Positions 1 through 8,480 of a stretch of DNA of 64,000 nucleotides are shown here, piece after piece (position 1 is the stretch's first letter; every line of letters starts with the position of its first letter). The notes below the pieces were generated by a model, which had not been told where the DNA came from, did no database searches, and worked only from the letters and a program-made list of their open reading frames with translations. The translations under genes were made by a program, and so were the position numbers. This stretch comes from Alphaproteobacteria bacterium (GTDB lineage Bacteria; Pseudomonadota; Alphaproteobacteria; Acetobacterales; Acetobacteraceae), in contig JAFKFI010000049.1 in NCBI GenBank assembly GCA_017307285.1, positions 1 to 64,000 of the forward strand, given 5' to 3'.

Positions 1-908
1 ACGCCATCGAGCTCACCAAGGCGCCGCACCGCGTCGTCGGGACGGCGCCCGGCGATCACCACACGGAACGGCGCTGGCGCGGAACGGCGCAGGATCGGCA
101 GGATCTGGCGGGTAAAGAACCACATTGCCTCGCGGTTCGGGCTGTAGTCGAGCGAGCCGACAAACAGGAAGGTGAACGCGGGCGCCGGCGCTCGTGCAAC
201 CGGCGGGGGACGAGGCACCACGTTGGGCACCACCGTCCAGCGCACACCGGGGAACCGCGCCCGCAGCATCTCCTGGTCGGCGGTCGAGCAGACATGCCCG
301 TCGTCGAAGCGAGGTACGAACCGGTCCTCCAGCCGCCGCAGCTTCCAGGCCTCCAGCCGGCGGAGTGCGGTGTATTGCCGCCCGATATCGGCGGAGAACT
401 GGCGTACGTAGCGCGCCTTGGAGAAGGATTCGTAATCGTCAAGATCGAGCACCGCGCGCGACCAGGAGATGCCGCGCTTGCGCAGCTGACCCAGCACCCT
501 CGCGGTGGCCCCGCGAAAGCACTGGACGACATCGAACCGGCGGCCGGGATGCGCCGCCGCAACCTTGTCGGCCAGCGCCGGGATGACCGCGGACGCCCGG
601 GCGTATGCGAGCGGCAAGGGCGACAATCCCTCGACGATCACCCGCCCCTGCGCCGAGCCGGCACGAGCGAGCAAGCGGTCGATCAGCGGGCTCGCCGTCG
701 CGACCACGATCGAGGCGCATGCCGCCCGCACCTCGGGCGCCACCCCTGCCCACACCTCCTCGTCGCTGATCCCGGTCGCGACTACGGCAAGGGAGACGTC
801 GAACAGCTCGGAGAGCGCCAGGATTTGGGAGGCGGAACGGATCGCCATGCCGCTGCCCGTCAGGCGGGGCACTTCCGGCGAGATGTACAGCAGCGTGCGA
901 TTGCTCAT
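1..908 (-). CDS. Glycosyltransferase, GT4-like (cut by window edge)
   Basis: The frame is open from the left edge to an ATG at 906-908, so about 302 N-terminal residues of a longer protein are visible. It starts SNRTLLYISPEVPRLTGSGM, a first strand and glycine-rich loop as in GT-B fold retaining glycosyltransferases. DLDDYES lies near residues 155-161, and the second domain opens at about 247 with FLFVGSLDYSPN, followed by VVIAGRRP close to the edge. The nucleotide-sugar binding C-terminus lies outside the window. It probably transfers a sugar during cell-surface polysaccharide synthesis in the cytoplasm; donor and acceptor are unknown. The CoA-binding protein gene lies 29 bases upstream on the same strand. 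Confidence 0.8.
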   Translation of the reverse strand, partial: MSNRTLLYISPEVPRLTGSGMAIRSASQILALSELFDVSLAVVATGISDEEVWAGVAPEVRAACASIVVATASPLIDRLLARAGSAQGRVIVEGLSPLPLAYARASAVIPALADKVAAAHPGRRFDVVQCFRGATARVLGQLRKRGISWSRAVLDLDDYESFSKARYVRQFSADIGRQYTALRRLEAWKLRRLEDRFVPRFDDGHVCSTADQEMLRARFPGVRWTVVPNVVPRPPPVARAPAPAFTFLFVGSLDYSPNREAMWFFTRQILPILRRSAPAPFRVVIAGRRPDDAVRRLGELDG

Positions 909-937
909 CCCAGCGCCAATCTGCCGCAACCCGGAGC

Positions 938-1357
938 TCAGAGCCCGAGCCGGCGCACCTCGATCACCGGGCAGCGGTCCATCACCACCGTAATACCCTG
1001 CTCGCGTGCCCGCGCCGCCGCGTCCTCGTCGATCACCCCGAGCTGCATCCAGATGGTCTTCGCATTGAGCCGGATGGCCTCGTCGACCACCGGGCCGACA
1101 TGGCGCGAGTTGCGGAACACGTCCACCATGTCGAGTGGCGCCGCCTCGTCGAGCCGCGCCACCACGGGGCGTCCATGCAGCGACCCGCCGGCGATGCCCG
1201 GATTGACACCCGTGACCTCGTAGCCGCGCTGCACCAGGAAATGCAGCACCCCATTGGAGGGCCGCACCGAGCGCGGCGAGGCGCCCACCACGGCGATGCG
1301 GCGCGTGTCGGCGAGGATGCGGCGGATCGTCGCGTCGTCCAGCCCGTCGATGCTCAT
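938..1357 (-). CDS. CoA-binding domain protein (YccU-like)
   Basis: A 139-residue protein made of a single Rossmann-type CoA-binding domain. IAVVGASP at about residues 21-28 is the nucleotide loop, then come SNGVLHFLVQRGY and VTGVNPG, and DMVDVFRNS, KTIWMQLGV and VVMDRCP further on. This is the family pattern of small stand-alone CoA-binding proteins (YccU type), and the length is normal for them. Members resemble the N-terminal domain of succinyl-CoA synthetase alpha, but their reaction is not established. The terminal residues (EVRRLGL) are unremarkable. It sits between a methyltransferase and a glycosyltransferase gene on the same strand, with no overlap that would argue for a shared function. 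Confidence 0.85.
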   Translation of the reverse strand: MSIDGLDDATIRRILADTRRIAVVGASPRSVRPSNGVLHFLVQRGYEVTGVNPGIAGGSLHGRPVVARLDEAAPLDMVDVFRNSRHVGPVVDEAIRLNAKTIWMQLGVIDEDAAARAREQGITVVMDRCPVIEVRRLGL

Positions 1358-1435
1358 GGCGCGATCACAGCAAGGGCCGCGCCCATGCGCAAGTCACGGC
1401 TGGCTGACCGGTGCCCCCATCGGGCACCGGGGACT

Positions 1436-2203
1436 TCACGCCGCCTGGGAAGCGAACCGCCGCCTTGCCGCCGCCACCGCCAGTTCCGGCAAGAGCTTCA
1501 GGGCCTTGCCGAAATCCATGACACCCCGATCGCGAGCCGCCGCATACAGATCCGGGTGGACGAGGTTGAGGCTGACGCCCTCGGGCACCGCCCGCAGCGA
1601 GGGCCGCTCCCGCAACAGGTCGGGCGCGCAATAGAGAATGGTGTTCTGCTGGTACCAGACCGCGACCTCGGGGCGCCCCCAGATATGCGGCCGGATGGCG
1701 TCCACCGCCGCATAGCCGATCTCGGCGAATTTCGCCCGCCAGTAGTCTTGCCACTGCTCGTTGACATGATCCCGCCCGCCCTGGCCGGGGATGGCCGCCG
1801 AGAACAGCACGGCCGGCGCCGCCGCGCCGAGGTAGCGGACGAACGCCGATGCGTGTTCTGCGGGCAGATGCTCGGCCACTTCCAGGCTGATCGCGAGGTC
1901 GAAGCGACGCCCGAGCGGCGGCGGGCTGCGCAGGTCGGCGGCCACGAAGCGATCCGGTGCGATCCGCAGAGACGACAGATCGACATAGTCGCCGTCGATC
2001 CCCAGCACCTCCGTGGCGCCGGCTTCCGAGAACGCGGCGAGCCATGTGCCGAGCCCGCAACCCACGTCCACTACCGCGCGGGGCGCCAGCAGGGCGTTCA
2101 CCAGCGGCACCACGTGGCGGGCCGAGGCGAGCGACCGGCCGCTCTGGCCGGCGTAGAATGCGCGGTCATAGAGGCTCGCGCCGTCCCGAGTCCGATCAGC
2201 CAT
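1436..2203 (-). CDS. Class I SAM-dependent methyltransferase
   Basis: 255 residues starting at ATG 2203. The SAM-binding motif I is VVDVGCGLGTWLAAF at about residues 41-55, with the acidic end of strand 2 in LGIDGDYVDL and the post-motif FDLAISLEVAEHL at about 105-117. These are the hallmarks of a Rossmann-fold methyltransferase of the Methyltransf_11/23 type. The C-terminal third contains RPHIWGRPEVAVWYQQN, as in methyltransferases of polysaccharide clusters. The substrate cannot be told from sequence; the glycosyltransferase two genes downstream suggests a sugar or glycan-linked target, which is inference. Upstream, 2204-2377 separates it from the divergent GH17 gene and probably carries both promoters. 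Confidence 0.85.
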   Translation of the reverse strand: MADRTRDGASLYDRAFYAGQSGRSLASARHVVPLVNALLAPRAVVDVGCGLGTWLAAFSEAGATEVLGIDGDYVDLSSLRIAPDRFVAADLRSPPPLGRRFDLAISLEVAEHLPAEHASAFVRYLGAAAPAVLFSAAIPGQGGRDHVNEQWQDYWRAKFAEIGYAAVDAIRPHIWGRPEVAVWYQQNTILYCAPDLLRERPSLRAVPEGVSLNLVHPDLYAAARDRGVMDFGKALKLLPELAVAAARRRFASQAA

Positions 2204-2377
2204 CTCAGCGCCTCGCGTTGAACCTGCAGGGACGCGAGCCTACAACTTATTCGCGCAACGCGACAGAAGAATTCCCGTGCGTGCTTGGGTCGGCGATCCG
2301 ACGCATTCTCGCCCCGATGCCGTGCTCTGGTAATAGGGCGACAGGGGCGCGACAGCCCGAACCGCGATAGGCCATTC

Positions 2378-3493
2378 GTGTCCCGGATTTCTCCGCTGCT
2401 TCCCCCGATCGTGCTCCTGCTGGCCGGGCTCGTGGTCCTCGTCTGGTGGTGGCCGAACCGGCCGCGCGCGGGGGACGTCGCGATGCCGGACGCGCGGTTC
2501 AACTCGGTCTCCTTCGCGCCGTTTCGCGCCGGGCAGTCGCCCCTCGACGACCGCTTCCCGAGCGCCGCCGAGGTGGACGAGGACTTGGCGGTGATCGCGC
2601 CCCGCACCCGCGCTATCCGCACCTACGCGGCGATCGAGGGCGACTACGACGTGGCGGCGTTGGCCGCGAAGCACGGGTTGAAGGTGTGGCAAGGCATCTG
2701 GCTCGGCACCGACCGGGCGAAGAACGCGGCCGAGATCGCCCGTGGGATCGCGCTGGCCAATCGCTATCCGGAGACGATCGAGCGCGTCGTGGTCGGCAAC
2801 GAGGTGCTGCTGCGCCGCGACCTGCCGGTTAGCCAGCTGATCGCCGCGATTGACCAGGTGCGAGCCGCCGTGCGCCAGCCCGTCACCTATGCCGACGTGT
2901 GGGAGTTCTGGCGGCAGTTCCCCGAGGTCGCGCCGCATGTCGACGTGGTGACGATCCATCTGCTGCCATATTGGGAGGACGAGCCGACCGGCATCGACCG
3001 CGCCGTGCAGCATGTCGACGCGGTGTATCGCGCGATGGCCAAGCTGTTCGCCGGCAAGCCGATCGCCATCGGCGAGACCGGCTGGCCAAGCCGCGGCCGC
3101 CCGCGCCAGGACGCGGTGCCGGGTCGGGTCGAGCAGGCGGTTTTCCTACGCCGCTTCATCGCCTTGGCCCGCTCGGAGGGGTTCGACTACAACCTGATAG
3201 AGGCGTTCGACCAGGGCTGGAAATACAAGAGCGAGGGCACGGTCGGGGCGAATTGGGGGCTGTGGACGGCGAACCGCCAGCCCAAGTTCCCTCTCGCTGG
3301 CCCGGTGGTGGAGGAGCCCGATTGGGCGGGATACGCGGCGGGAGGCGTCGTCGCAGGGCTGTGTTTGTTGGTACTCGGCCTAGCTCCCCCTCCCCTTGTG
3401 GGAGGGGGAGAGGAGAAGACCTCCGTCTGGCGGCCCTCGCGATGGCGTTGGGCGGCGCCCTGTCCTTCGCCTGGGCCGGCACCGTGCCGGTGA
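2378..3493 (+). CDS. GH17-like membrane glycosidase, C-terminus broken by repeat insertion
   Basis: The start is GTG 2378, giving SRISPLLPPIVLLLAGLVVL, an N-terminal membrane anchor. The following domain matches glycoside hydrolase family 17 (beta-1,3-glucanase or glucan-remodelling type): FNSVSFAPF, IRTYAAIEGDYDV, VVVGNEVLLR with the likely acid/base Glu, VDVVTIHLLPYW, and IAIGETGWPSRGR with the likely nucleophile Glu. A new membrane segment begins after PDWAGYAAGGVVAGLCLLVLG and the frame then enters a palindromic repeat (3384-3410), ending in about 35 low-complexity residues. The original protein continued in another frame to 4029. The catalytic domain is whole, so a shortened active enzyme is possible. 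Such proteins often act on periplasmic or exported beta-glucans. Confidence 0.75.
   Translation: MSRISPLLPPIVLLLAGLVVLVWWWPNRPRAGDVAMPDARFNSVSFAPFRAGQSPLDDRFPSAAEVDEDLAVIAPRTRAIRTYAAIEGDYDVAALAAKHGLKVWQGIWLGTDRAKNAAEIARGIALANRYPETIERVVVGNEVLLRRDLPVSQLIAAIDQVRAAVRQPVTYADVWEFWRQFPEVAPHVDVVTIHLLPYWEDEPTGIDRAVQHVDAVYRAMAKLFAGKPIAIGETGWPSRGRPRQDAVPGRVEQAVFLRRFIALARSEGFDYNLIEAFDQGWKYKSEGTVGANWGLWTANRQPKFPLAGPVVEEPDWAGYAAGGVVAGLCLLVLGLAPPPLVGGGEEKTSVWRPSRWRWAAPCPSPGPAPCR
3384..3410. repeat. Palindromic repeat inserted in GH17 gene
   Basis: A perfect inverted repeat: an 11-base arm CTCCCCCTCCC at 3384-3394, a 5-base loop, and the complementary arm at 3400-3410. It sits exactly where the GH17-type reading frame stops resembling a membrane segment and where that resemblance resumes in another frame. 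Short CT/GA-rich palindromes of this style are common extragenic repeats in GC-rich alphaproteobacteria, which is family knowledge. That this copy moved into the gene is inferred from the broken frame. Confidence 0.7.
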
Positions 3494-4029
3494 TCTACGA
3501 CGCGCGGCTGCTCGTCGCGGCCATCGGCAACCTCGCCGGTCAAGCGATCCTCGCCGCCCTGATGATGCGCCGCGCGGCCGGCATCCTCGCCGGCGTGGCC
3601 CCGCCGCCGGCCCGAACCGGCGCCGATGCGACGGAAACCGTTCTTGCCCTGCTCCGCCTGCGTCCGGGCCGGCGCATCACCGAGGCAAGCCTGTTCGACG
3701 ACCTCTCCTTCGTGTTCGTCTGGACGGCGGCGGTGATGCAGCTCTTGCTGCTGTTCGACCCGCGCTACCGGGACTTTCCTCTACCTGTGTTCGCGGTGCC
3801 GCTCGTCTGCGTCATCGCCCGCGCCCTGCTCGCCGACCTGCCGCGCGGCGGCGGCGGGCGCGAGGAGCTCTGGGCCGGCGCCACCCTCGCCATCGCCGCC
3901 GTGGCGGGGGCGATCATCGAAGGGCCGGCCAATCACGCCTCGCTTGCTTGGAGCATCGCGGCTCTAATGCTCGCCGCGCCGCCGCTGCTCAGGATCGGGC
4001 GGCGCGCCCGCGTCGGGGCGACCGCGTGA
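3411..4029 (+). pseudogene. Detached C-terminal membrane part of the GH17-like protein
   Basis: Downstream of the palindrome, in a different frame from the GH17 catalytic part, the sequence reads LRLAALAMALGGALSFAWAG, then VPVIYDARLLVAAIGNLAG, a soluble stretch, and further hydrophobic segments (FVFVWTAAVMQLLLLF, FAVPLVCVIARALL, WSIAALMLAAPPLLRI). It ends at 4029. There is no convincing ribosome binding site or start codon at its head, so it is read as the orphaned membrane domain of the upstream gene rather than a separate gene. Repairing one frame change near 3384-3420 would give a protein of about 550 residues with an N-terminal anchor, a GH17 domain and about five C-terminal membrane helices. 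Confidence 0.65.
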
Positions 4030-4360
4030 TCCACGCCCAGGCGCCGAGCGCCAAGCCGAGCATCCCCCAGGTCGCGTTGTAGCTGATTACAGCGGCGGCC
4101 CCGAGCGCCACCGCCCCCACCGCCGTCCAGAACCCCGCGCCGATGAAGGCGGCAAGCCCGAGCACCAACGCGGCGATGCCCCAAAGCTGCCAGAATTGCA
4201 GCCAAAGCAGCGCCGCTCGCGGTGCGCAGGCAAGGGTGGCCGTGGCGGCGGCGCAGATCGCGCCCCATTCGCGCGGCTCGATGGCGACGTGCCGGTAGAC
4301 CAGGAGCGCAGCGACCCACATCGCTACGACGGCAAGCCCCGCATAGTCCCGCCGCCTCAT
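3989..4360 (-). CDS. Hypothetical small membrane protein
   Basis: I do not recognise a family. From ATG 4360 the protein has 123 residues, starts MRRRDYAGLAVVAMW, and holds about four hydrophobic segments (AGLAVVAMWVAALLVY, ATATLACAPRAALLWLQF, IAALVLGLAAFIGAGFW, ALGAAAVISY). It has a short basic tail. A TTG at 4426 would add 22 charged residues that look less natural as an N-terminus. Its 3' end overlaps the tail of the GH17 membrane remnant by 41 bases on the other strand. With glyQ starting at 4457 on the plus strand, the region 4361-4456 must hold two divergent promoters. Confidence 0.55.
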   Translation of the reverse strand: MRRRDYAGLAVVAMWVAALLVYRHVAIEPREWGAICAAATATLACAPRAALLWLQFWQLWGIAALVLGLAAFIGAGFWTAVGAVALGAAAVISYNATWGMLGLALGAWAWITRSPRRGRAARS

Positions 4361-4456
4361 CCGGGATGGCTCATGCCAGCCTGGTCTCCTTGCCCGGTCG
4401 CGGCCGGGATGCTTTATGGCGGCCAATCACACGCTCGCGCTGGGTATTAGAAGTCG

Positions 4457-5329
4457 ATGGATCGGACCGCAACCAAGCCCGCCAGCTTCCAGGACCTGAT
4501 CCTTCGCCTCCAGGCCTTCTGGGCGCGACAGGGCTGCGTGCTGCTGCAACCGTATGATGTGGAGATGGGCGCCGGCACCTTCCACCCGGCGACCACCCTG
4601 CGCGCCCTCGGCCCGAAACCCTGGCGCGCCGCCTACGTCCAGCCGAGCCGGCGGCCGACCGACGGGCGCTACGGCGAGAACCCCAACCGGCTGCAGCACT
4701 ATTATCAATACCAGGTCATCATGAAGCCGAGCCCGGCGGACGCGCAGGAGCTGCTGCTCGAAAGCTACCGCGAAATCGGGCTCGACCCCCTGCTGCACGA
4801 TTTCCGCTTCGTCGAGGACGATTGGGAGAGCCCAACCCTGGGCGCGTGGGGCCTCGGCTGGGAAGTGTGGTGCGACGGCATGGAGGTCGGCCAGTTCACC
4901 TATTTCCAGCAAGTCGGCGGCATTCCGGTCGATCTGCCGAGCTTCGAGATGACCTACGGCCTCGAACGCCTGGCGATGTATGTGCAGGACGTGGAGCGGG
5001 TCTACGACCTCGACTTCAACGGCGCCGGCGTGACCTATGGCGACGTGTTCCTCCGCGCCGAGCAGGAATACAGCGCGTTCAACTTCGAGCGCGCCGATAC
5101 GGCGATGCTGACCCGCCACTTCCGTGATGCCGAGCAGGAATGCGCGGCGCTGATCGAGGCCAAGCTCGCCCTGCCCGCCTACGACCAGTGCATCAAGGCG
5201 AGCCATCTGTTCAACCTGCTGGACGCACGCGGCGTTATCAGCGTGACCGAGCGGGCGAGCTATATCGGCCGGGTGCGGACGCTGGCGAAGGCTTGCTGCG
5301 AAGGGTGGGTGGCGGGGGAGCGGTCGTGA
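4457..5329 (+). CDS. glyQ: Glycyl-tRNA synthetase alpha subunit
   Basis: 290 residues, the normal length for the alpha chain of the bacterial alpha2-beta2 glycyl-tRNA synthetase, which forms glycyl-adenylate and charges tRNA-Gly together with GlyS. The sequence is highly conserved: [20 protein letters not shown] near the start, [60 protein letters not shown] and the [10 protein letters not shown] helix. In most genomes glyS follows directly. Here 960 bases holding a toxin-antitoxin module separate the two subunit genes on the same strand. The gene looks intact. Confidence 0.98.
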   Translation: MDRTATKPASFQDLILRLQAFWARQGCVLLQPYDVEMGAGTFHPATTLRALGPKPWRAAYVQPSRRPTDGRYGENPNRLQHYYQYQVIMKPSPADAQELLLESYREIGLDPLLHDFRFVEDDWESPTLGAWGLGWEVWCDGMEVGQFTYFQQVGGIPVDLPSFEMTYGLERLAMYVQDVERVYDLDFNGAGVTYGDVFLRAEQEYSAFNFERADTAMLTRHFRDAEQECAALIEAKLALPAYDQCIKASHLFNLLDARGVISVTERASYIGRVRTLAKACCEGWVAGERS

Positions 5330-5390
5330 CTTTCGGCCTTCTGCTTCTTACGTTCTACCGGGAAGCAACAACTCTCTACCAAGGGCCGTC

Positions 5391-5651
5391 ATGAGCACCC
5401 AAACGCTGATCCTGGATGAGAAGGCCACCGCGGTCGCCCGCAGATTGAGCACGCTCACTGGCGAGAATGTATCCGCGGTGGTGCTGAAGGCGCTGCGCGA
5501 GCACCTGTCGCGCGTCCAGACCACGCGGCTCCTTGAGGCGTCATCCGATCTCGGCCGAGCGCTGCGTGTGAGCGCCGGTCCGGGCATTCCGGTCAATCAT
5601 TGCTGGGGCGAGGACGAGGAGCCGGGGAGGCGGCAATGGGCCAGCAGCTGA
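5391..5651 (+). CDS. VapB/PSK-type antitoxin, first copy
   Basis: 86 residues from ATG 5391, preceded by AAGGG. The N-terminal half (LILDEKATAVARRLSTLTGE, then NVSAVVLKALREHL) looks like the short DNA-binding and dimerisation domain of VapB-type antitoxins of the PSK superfamily. The C-terminal half, expected to bind a toxin, includes GPGIPVNHCWGEDEEP. No toxin gene follows directly; a second antitoxin-like gene overlaps its last 16 bases. It may be a duplicate antitoxin or one whose own toxin was lost. It lies 61 bases after glyQ, so it is probably co-transcribed or autoregulates a local promoter. Confidence 0.7.
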   Translation: MSTQTLILDEKATAVARRLSTLTGENVSAVVLKALREHLSRVQTTRLLEASSDLGRALRVSAGPGIPVNHCWGEDEEPGRRQWASS

Positions 5652-5893
5652 ACATCAAGAGCGACCACGCCTATGCCGTTGCGAACAAGTTGTCCGAGAT
5701 GACCGGGTTGAGCCTGACCAGCGTGGTCACGACGGCGCTCGACCAATTCCTGGAGCGGGAGGAGCGGGCGCGCGACCGCCAGGCGAGGATCGACCGCATC
5801 ATGGCGCTCGCAGACGAGATCAAGGCCCATATGGATCCCGACGTCACGTCGGATCATTCGTGGATCTACGACGAGGACGGCTTTCCCAAGTGA
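5636..5893 (+). CDS. vapB: VapB-type antitoxin
   Basis: 85 residues from ATG 5636. The N-terminus MGQQLNIKSDHAYAVANKLS, followed by EMTGLSLTSVVTTALDQFLE, is the PSK/VapB antitoxin pattern. The acidic tail SDHSWIYDEDGFPK resembles the toxin-neutralising segment that inserts into the VapC active site. An in-frame upstream start would add 12 glycine-rich residues and is less likely. The gene overlaps the previous antitoxin gene by 16 bases and the vapC gene by four bases (GTGA), the classic translational coupling that keeps antitoxin ahead of toxin. VapB-VapC complexes usually repress their own promoter. Confidence 0.85.
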   Translation: MGQQLNIKSDHAYAVANKLSEMTGLSLTSVVTTALDQFLEREERARDRQARIDRIMALADEIKAHMDPDVTSDHSWIYDEDGFPK

Positions 5894-6288
5894 TTATCGA
5901 TACATCTGCATTGCTTGCGATCGTCATGAAGGAGGCCGACGCCTATCGTTACGTGGCGACGATGACCGGGGCCGAGCGGCTACGCATGTCCGCGGTGCAT
6001 TGGTTCGAGGCCACGATGGCCGTCGACTCGCGGGGCGACGAGACCGCTCGTGCCCTGTTCGATACCACGCCGAGCGAGATCGGCTTCGAGATCATCCCAT
6101 TCACCGAGGCCCATGCCCGACAGGCACGGGAGGCATGGCGCCGCTTCGGCTGGACCAGCCGACATCCGGCCAAGCTGAATTTTGGCGACTGCATGGCTTA
6201 TGGCGTCGCTCGTGCGGAGCATGAGCCTCTCCTCTTCAAGGGCAATGACTTCCCCCAGACCGACATCGAACCGGCACTGAAGCCCTGA
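5890..6288 (+). CDS. vapC: VapC-type PIN-domain ribonuclease toxin
   Basis: 132 residues from GTG 5890, inside the stop codon of vapB. This is a PIN domain with the expected four acidic residues: Asp4 in IIDTSALLAI, Glu40 in HWFEA, Asp100 in LNFGDCMAYG and Asp120 in LLFKGNDF. The last two motifs are the standard VapC signatures. VapC toxins cut tRNA or rRNA in a Mg-dependent way and are held inactive by VapB. All catalytic residues are present, so the toxin looks functional. Its stop codon is one base before the glyS start, so translation of the synthetase subunit is probably coupled to that of the toxin. Confidence 0.92.
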   Translation: MIIDTSALLAIVMKEADAYRYVATMTGAERLRMSAVHWFEATMAVDSRGDETARALFDTTPSEIGFEIIPFTEAHARQAREAWRRFGWTSRHPAKLNFGDCMAYGVARAEHEPLLFKGNDFPQTDIEPALKP

Positions 6289-6289
6289 G

Positions 6290-8464
6290 ATGCCCGAGCT
6301 TTTTCTCGAACTGTTCAGCGAAGAAATTCCCGCGCGGATGCAGGCCCGCGCGGCGGAGGATCTGTCGCGCCTGGCCGGCGAAGCTCTGGCGCCGCTGAAC
6401 CCGGCCGCGATCCGTACCTTCCACGGCCCGCGCCGGATCGCGCTGGCTGCCGAGGTCGCGCCGCGCCTCTCCGGCAGCACGAGCGTCGAGCGTGGCCCGC
6501 GCGCCAGCGCGCCGGAGCAGGCGCTCGCCGGCTTCCTGCGCAAGCACGGCGCCAATCGCGACCAGCTCCGCGTCGAGGGCGAGTATTGGGTGCTGGACAA
6601 ATCCAGCGCCGCCATCGGCGCCGCCGAGCTGATCGCGGATGCGATGCCGCCGCTGCTGCGCCGCTTTCCCTGGCCGAAATCCATGCGTTGGGGTGGGTCG
6701 AGCGCGTTCACCTGGGTCCGCCCGCTGCGCCGCATCGTCTGCCTGCTGGACCACGAGGTGGTGCGCTTCGATCTTCGCGACGGCGATGATGACGGCCACG
6801 GCCTCGCCAGCGGCGATCTCACCGAGGGGCATCGCTTCCTCTCGCCCGGCGCATTTCCCGTTATCTCCTGCGCCGACTGGCGGGACAAGCTGCGGGCGCA
6901 TCACGTGCTGGTGGAGGCCGCCGAGCGCAAGCGTGTCATCGCCGAGCGCATCGCGGCGCTCGCGGCGGAGAAAGGCCTCACCGTCGCCGACGATCCCGGC
7001 CTGCTCGACGAGGTTGCCGGGCTGGTCGAATGGCCGGTGCCGCTACTCGGGCGCATCGACGCCGGGCACATGGATCTCCCCGCCGAGGTCATGCAGGTCT
7101 CCATGCGGGTGAACCAGCGCTATTTCGCGCTGCGCACCGCAACGGGCGAGGCCGCGCCGTTCTTCGCCTTCGTCGCCAACGTCGAGGCCGAGGACGGCGG
7201 CGCGGCGATCATCGCCGGCAACGAGCGCGTGCTGCGCGCCCGCTTCGCCGACGCAAGGCATTTCTGGGATCTCGACCGGCGCACACGGCTAGAAGCGCGC
7301 ATCCCGCTGCTCGACCAGATCACCTTTCACGCCAAGCTGGGCAGCCAGGGCGAGCGCGTCGTCCGCCTCGCCCGGCTCGCCGCCATCATCGCGCCCCAGG
7401 TCGGCGCCGGCGAGGCGCTGGCGGAGCGCGCCGCGCATCTCGCCAAGGCCGATCTGGTCAGCGGCATGGTGGGCGAGTTCCCCGAATTGCAAGGCGTGAT
7501 GGGCCGCTACTACGCCCTGCACGACGGCGAACCGCCCGAGGTCGCCGACGCCATCCGCGACCACTACGCCCCGCGCGGCCCCAGCGAGGGCGCCCCCGCC
7601 TCCCCCGTCTCGATCGCGGTCGCCCTGGCCGACAAGCTCGACCTGCTGGCCGGTTTCTTCGCCATCGGCGAGAAGCCGACCGGCTCGGGCGACCCCTACG
7701 CCCTGCGCCGCGCTGCGCTCGGCATCATCCGCATCATCCGCGAGAACGGGTTGCGGCTCAGCCTGCTACCGATTCTGACCACGGCTCTCGACCCGATCCG
7801 TTCCGACATTGAAGCAGCGTTGCGGAGGGCCCAGCAAGATGCCGCAAGGAGCGCAGGCGTGCCGCTTGGACCGACAGCGCGCGGTAATCTAACGACGCCG
7901 GGGCGAATCCCTGGATCGACCGAGACGGCAGATGCCGATGGACTTGCCGTGATCGGGTTCATTACGGACCGAATGCAGGTTCATCTTCGAGCCGAAGGCG
8001 CTCGTCACGACGTACTGGCAGCCGCTTTCGCTGCACGTTGGGACGACGACATCAACCGGCTGCTCGCGCGCACCGAGGCGGTAGCCGGACTGCTTGGCTC
8101 AGAGAACGGCAAGAACCTACTCACCGCCTACCGCCGCGCAGCCAATATCCTGCGTATCGAGGACCGGAAGGACGGTCCACATGAAGGCCCAGCCGATCCT
8201 GCGGAGTATCGCATTCCAGAGGAGCACGACCTTGCGCTCGCGCTCGGCCATGTTGCCTCCCACATCGACGAGATGCTGCAGGCTGAGGACTTCTCCGGCG
8301 CGATGACGGCGATGGCCGCCCTCCGCCATCCTCTCGACGCATTTTTCGACAAGGTGACGGTGAACGCACCGGAGCCGCATCTGCGGCGCAACCGGCTGCG
8401 TTTGCTTGCCGGCGTGCGGGCCATGATGGATCGCGTCGCCGATTTTTCGCTGATCGAAGGCTAA
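6290..8464 (+). CDS. glyS: Glycyl-tRNA synthetase beta subunit
   Basis: 724 residues from ATG 6290, beginning PELFLELFSEEIPARMQARA, the conserved GlyS N-terminus. Further family motifs are RIALAAEVAPRLSG, ERGPRASAPEQALAGFLRKH, FPWPKSMRWG, PAEVMQVSMRVNQRYFAL, KADLVSGMVGEFPELQGVMG and GDPYALRRAALGIIRI. A C-terminal helical DALR-type anticodon-binding region ends in RRNRLRLLAGVRAMMDRVAD. It is somewhat longer than most GlyS proteins. A stretch around residues 500-545 looks inserted and has less biased, lower-GC codons than its surroundings. GlyS recognises and binds tRNA-Gly. It has no clear ribosome site of its own beyond the end of vapC, which lies one base upstream. Confidence 0.97.
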   Translation: MPELFLELFSEEIPARMQARAAEDLSRLAGEALAPLNPAAIRTFHGPRRIALAAEVAPRLSGSTSVERGPRASAPEQALAGFLRKHGANRDQLRVEGEYWVLDKSSAAIGAAELIADAMPPLLRRFPWPKSMRWGGSSAFTWVRPLRRIVCLLDHEVVRFDLRDGDDDGHGLASGDLTEGHRFLSPGAFPVISCADWRDKLRAHHVLVEAAERKRVIAERIAALAAEKGLTVADDPGLLDEVAGLVEWPVPLLGRIDAGHMDLPAEVMQVSMRVNQRYFALRTATGEAAPFFAFVANVEAEDGGAAIIAGNERVLRARFADARHFWDLDRRTRLEARIPLLDQITFHAKLGSQGERVVRLARLAAIIAPQVGAGEALAERAAHLAKADLVSGMVGEFPELQGVMGRYYALHDGEPPEVADAIRDHYAPRGPSEGAPASPVSIAVALADKLDLLAGFFAIGEKPTGSGDPYALRRAALGIIRIIRENGLRLSLLPILTTALDPIRSDIEAALRRAQQDAARSAGVPLGPTARGNLTTPGRIPGSTETADADGLAVIGFITDRMQVHLRAEGARHDVLAAAFAARWDDDINRLLARTEAVAGLLGSENGKNLLTAYRRAANILRIEDRKDGPHEGPADPAEYRIPEEHDLALALGHVASHIDEMLQAEDFSGAMTAMAALRHPLDAFFDKVTVNAPEPHLRRNRLRLLAGVRAMMDRVADFSLIEG

Positions 8465-8480
8465 GGAGCACCGAACCGAG

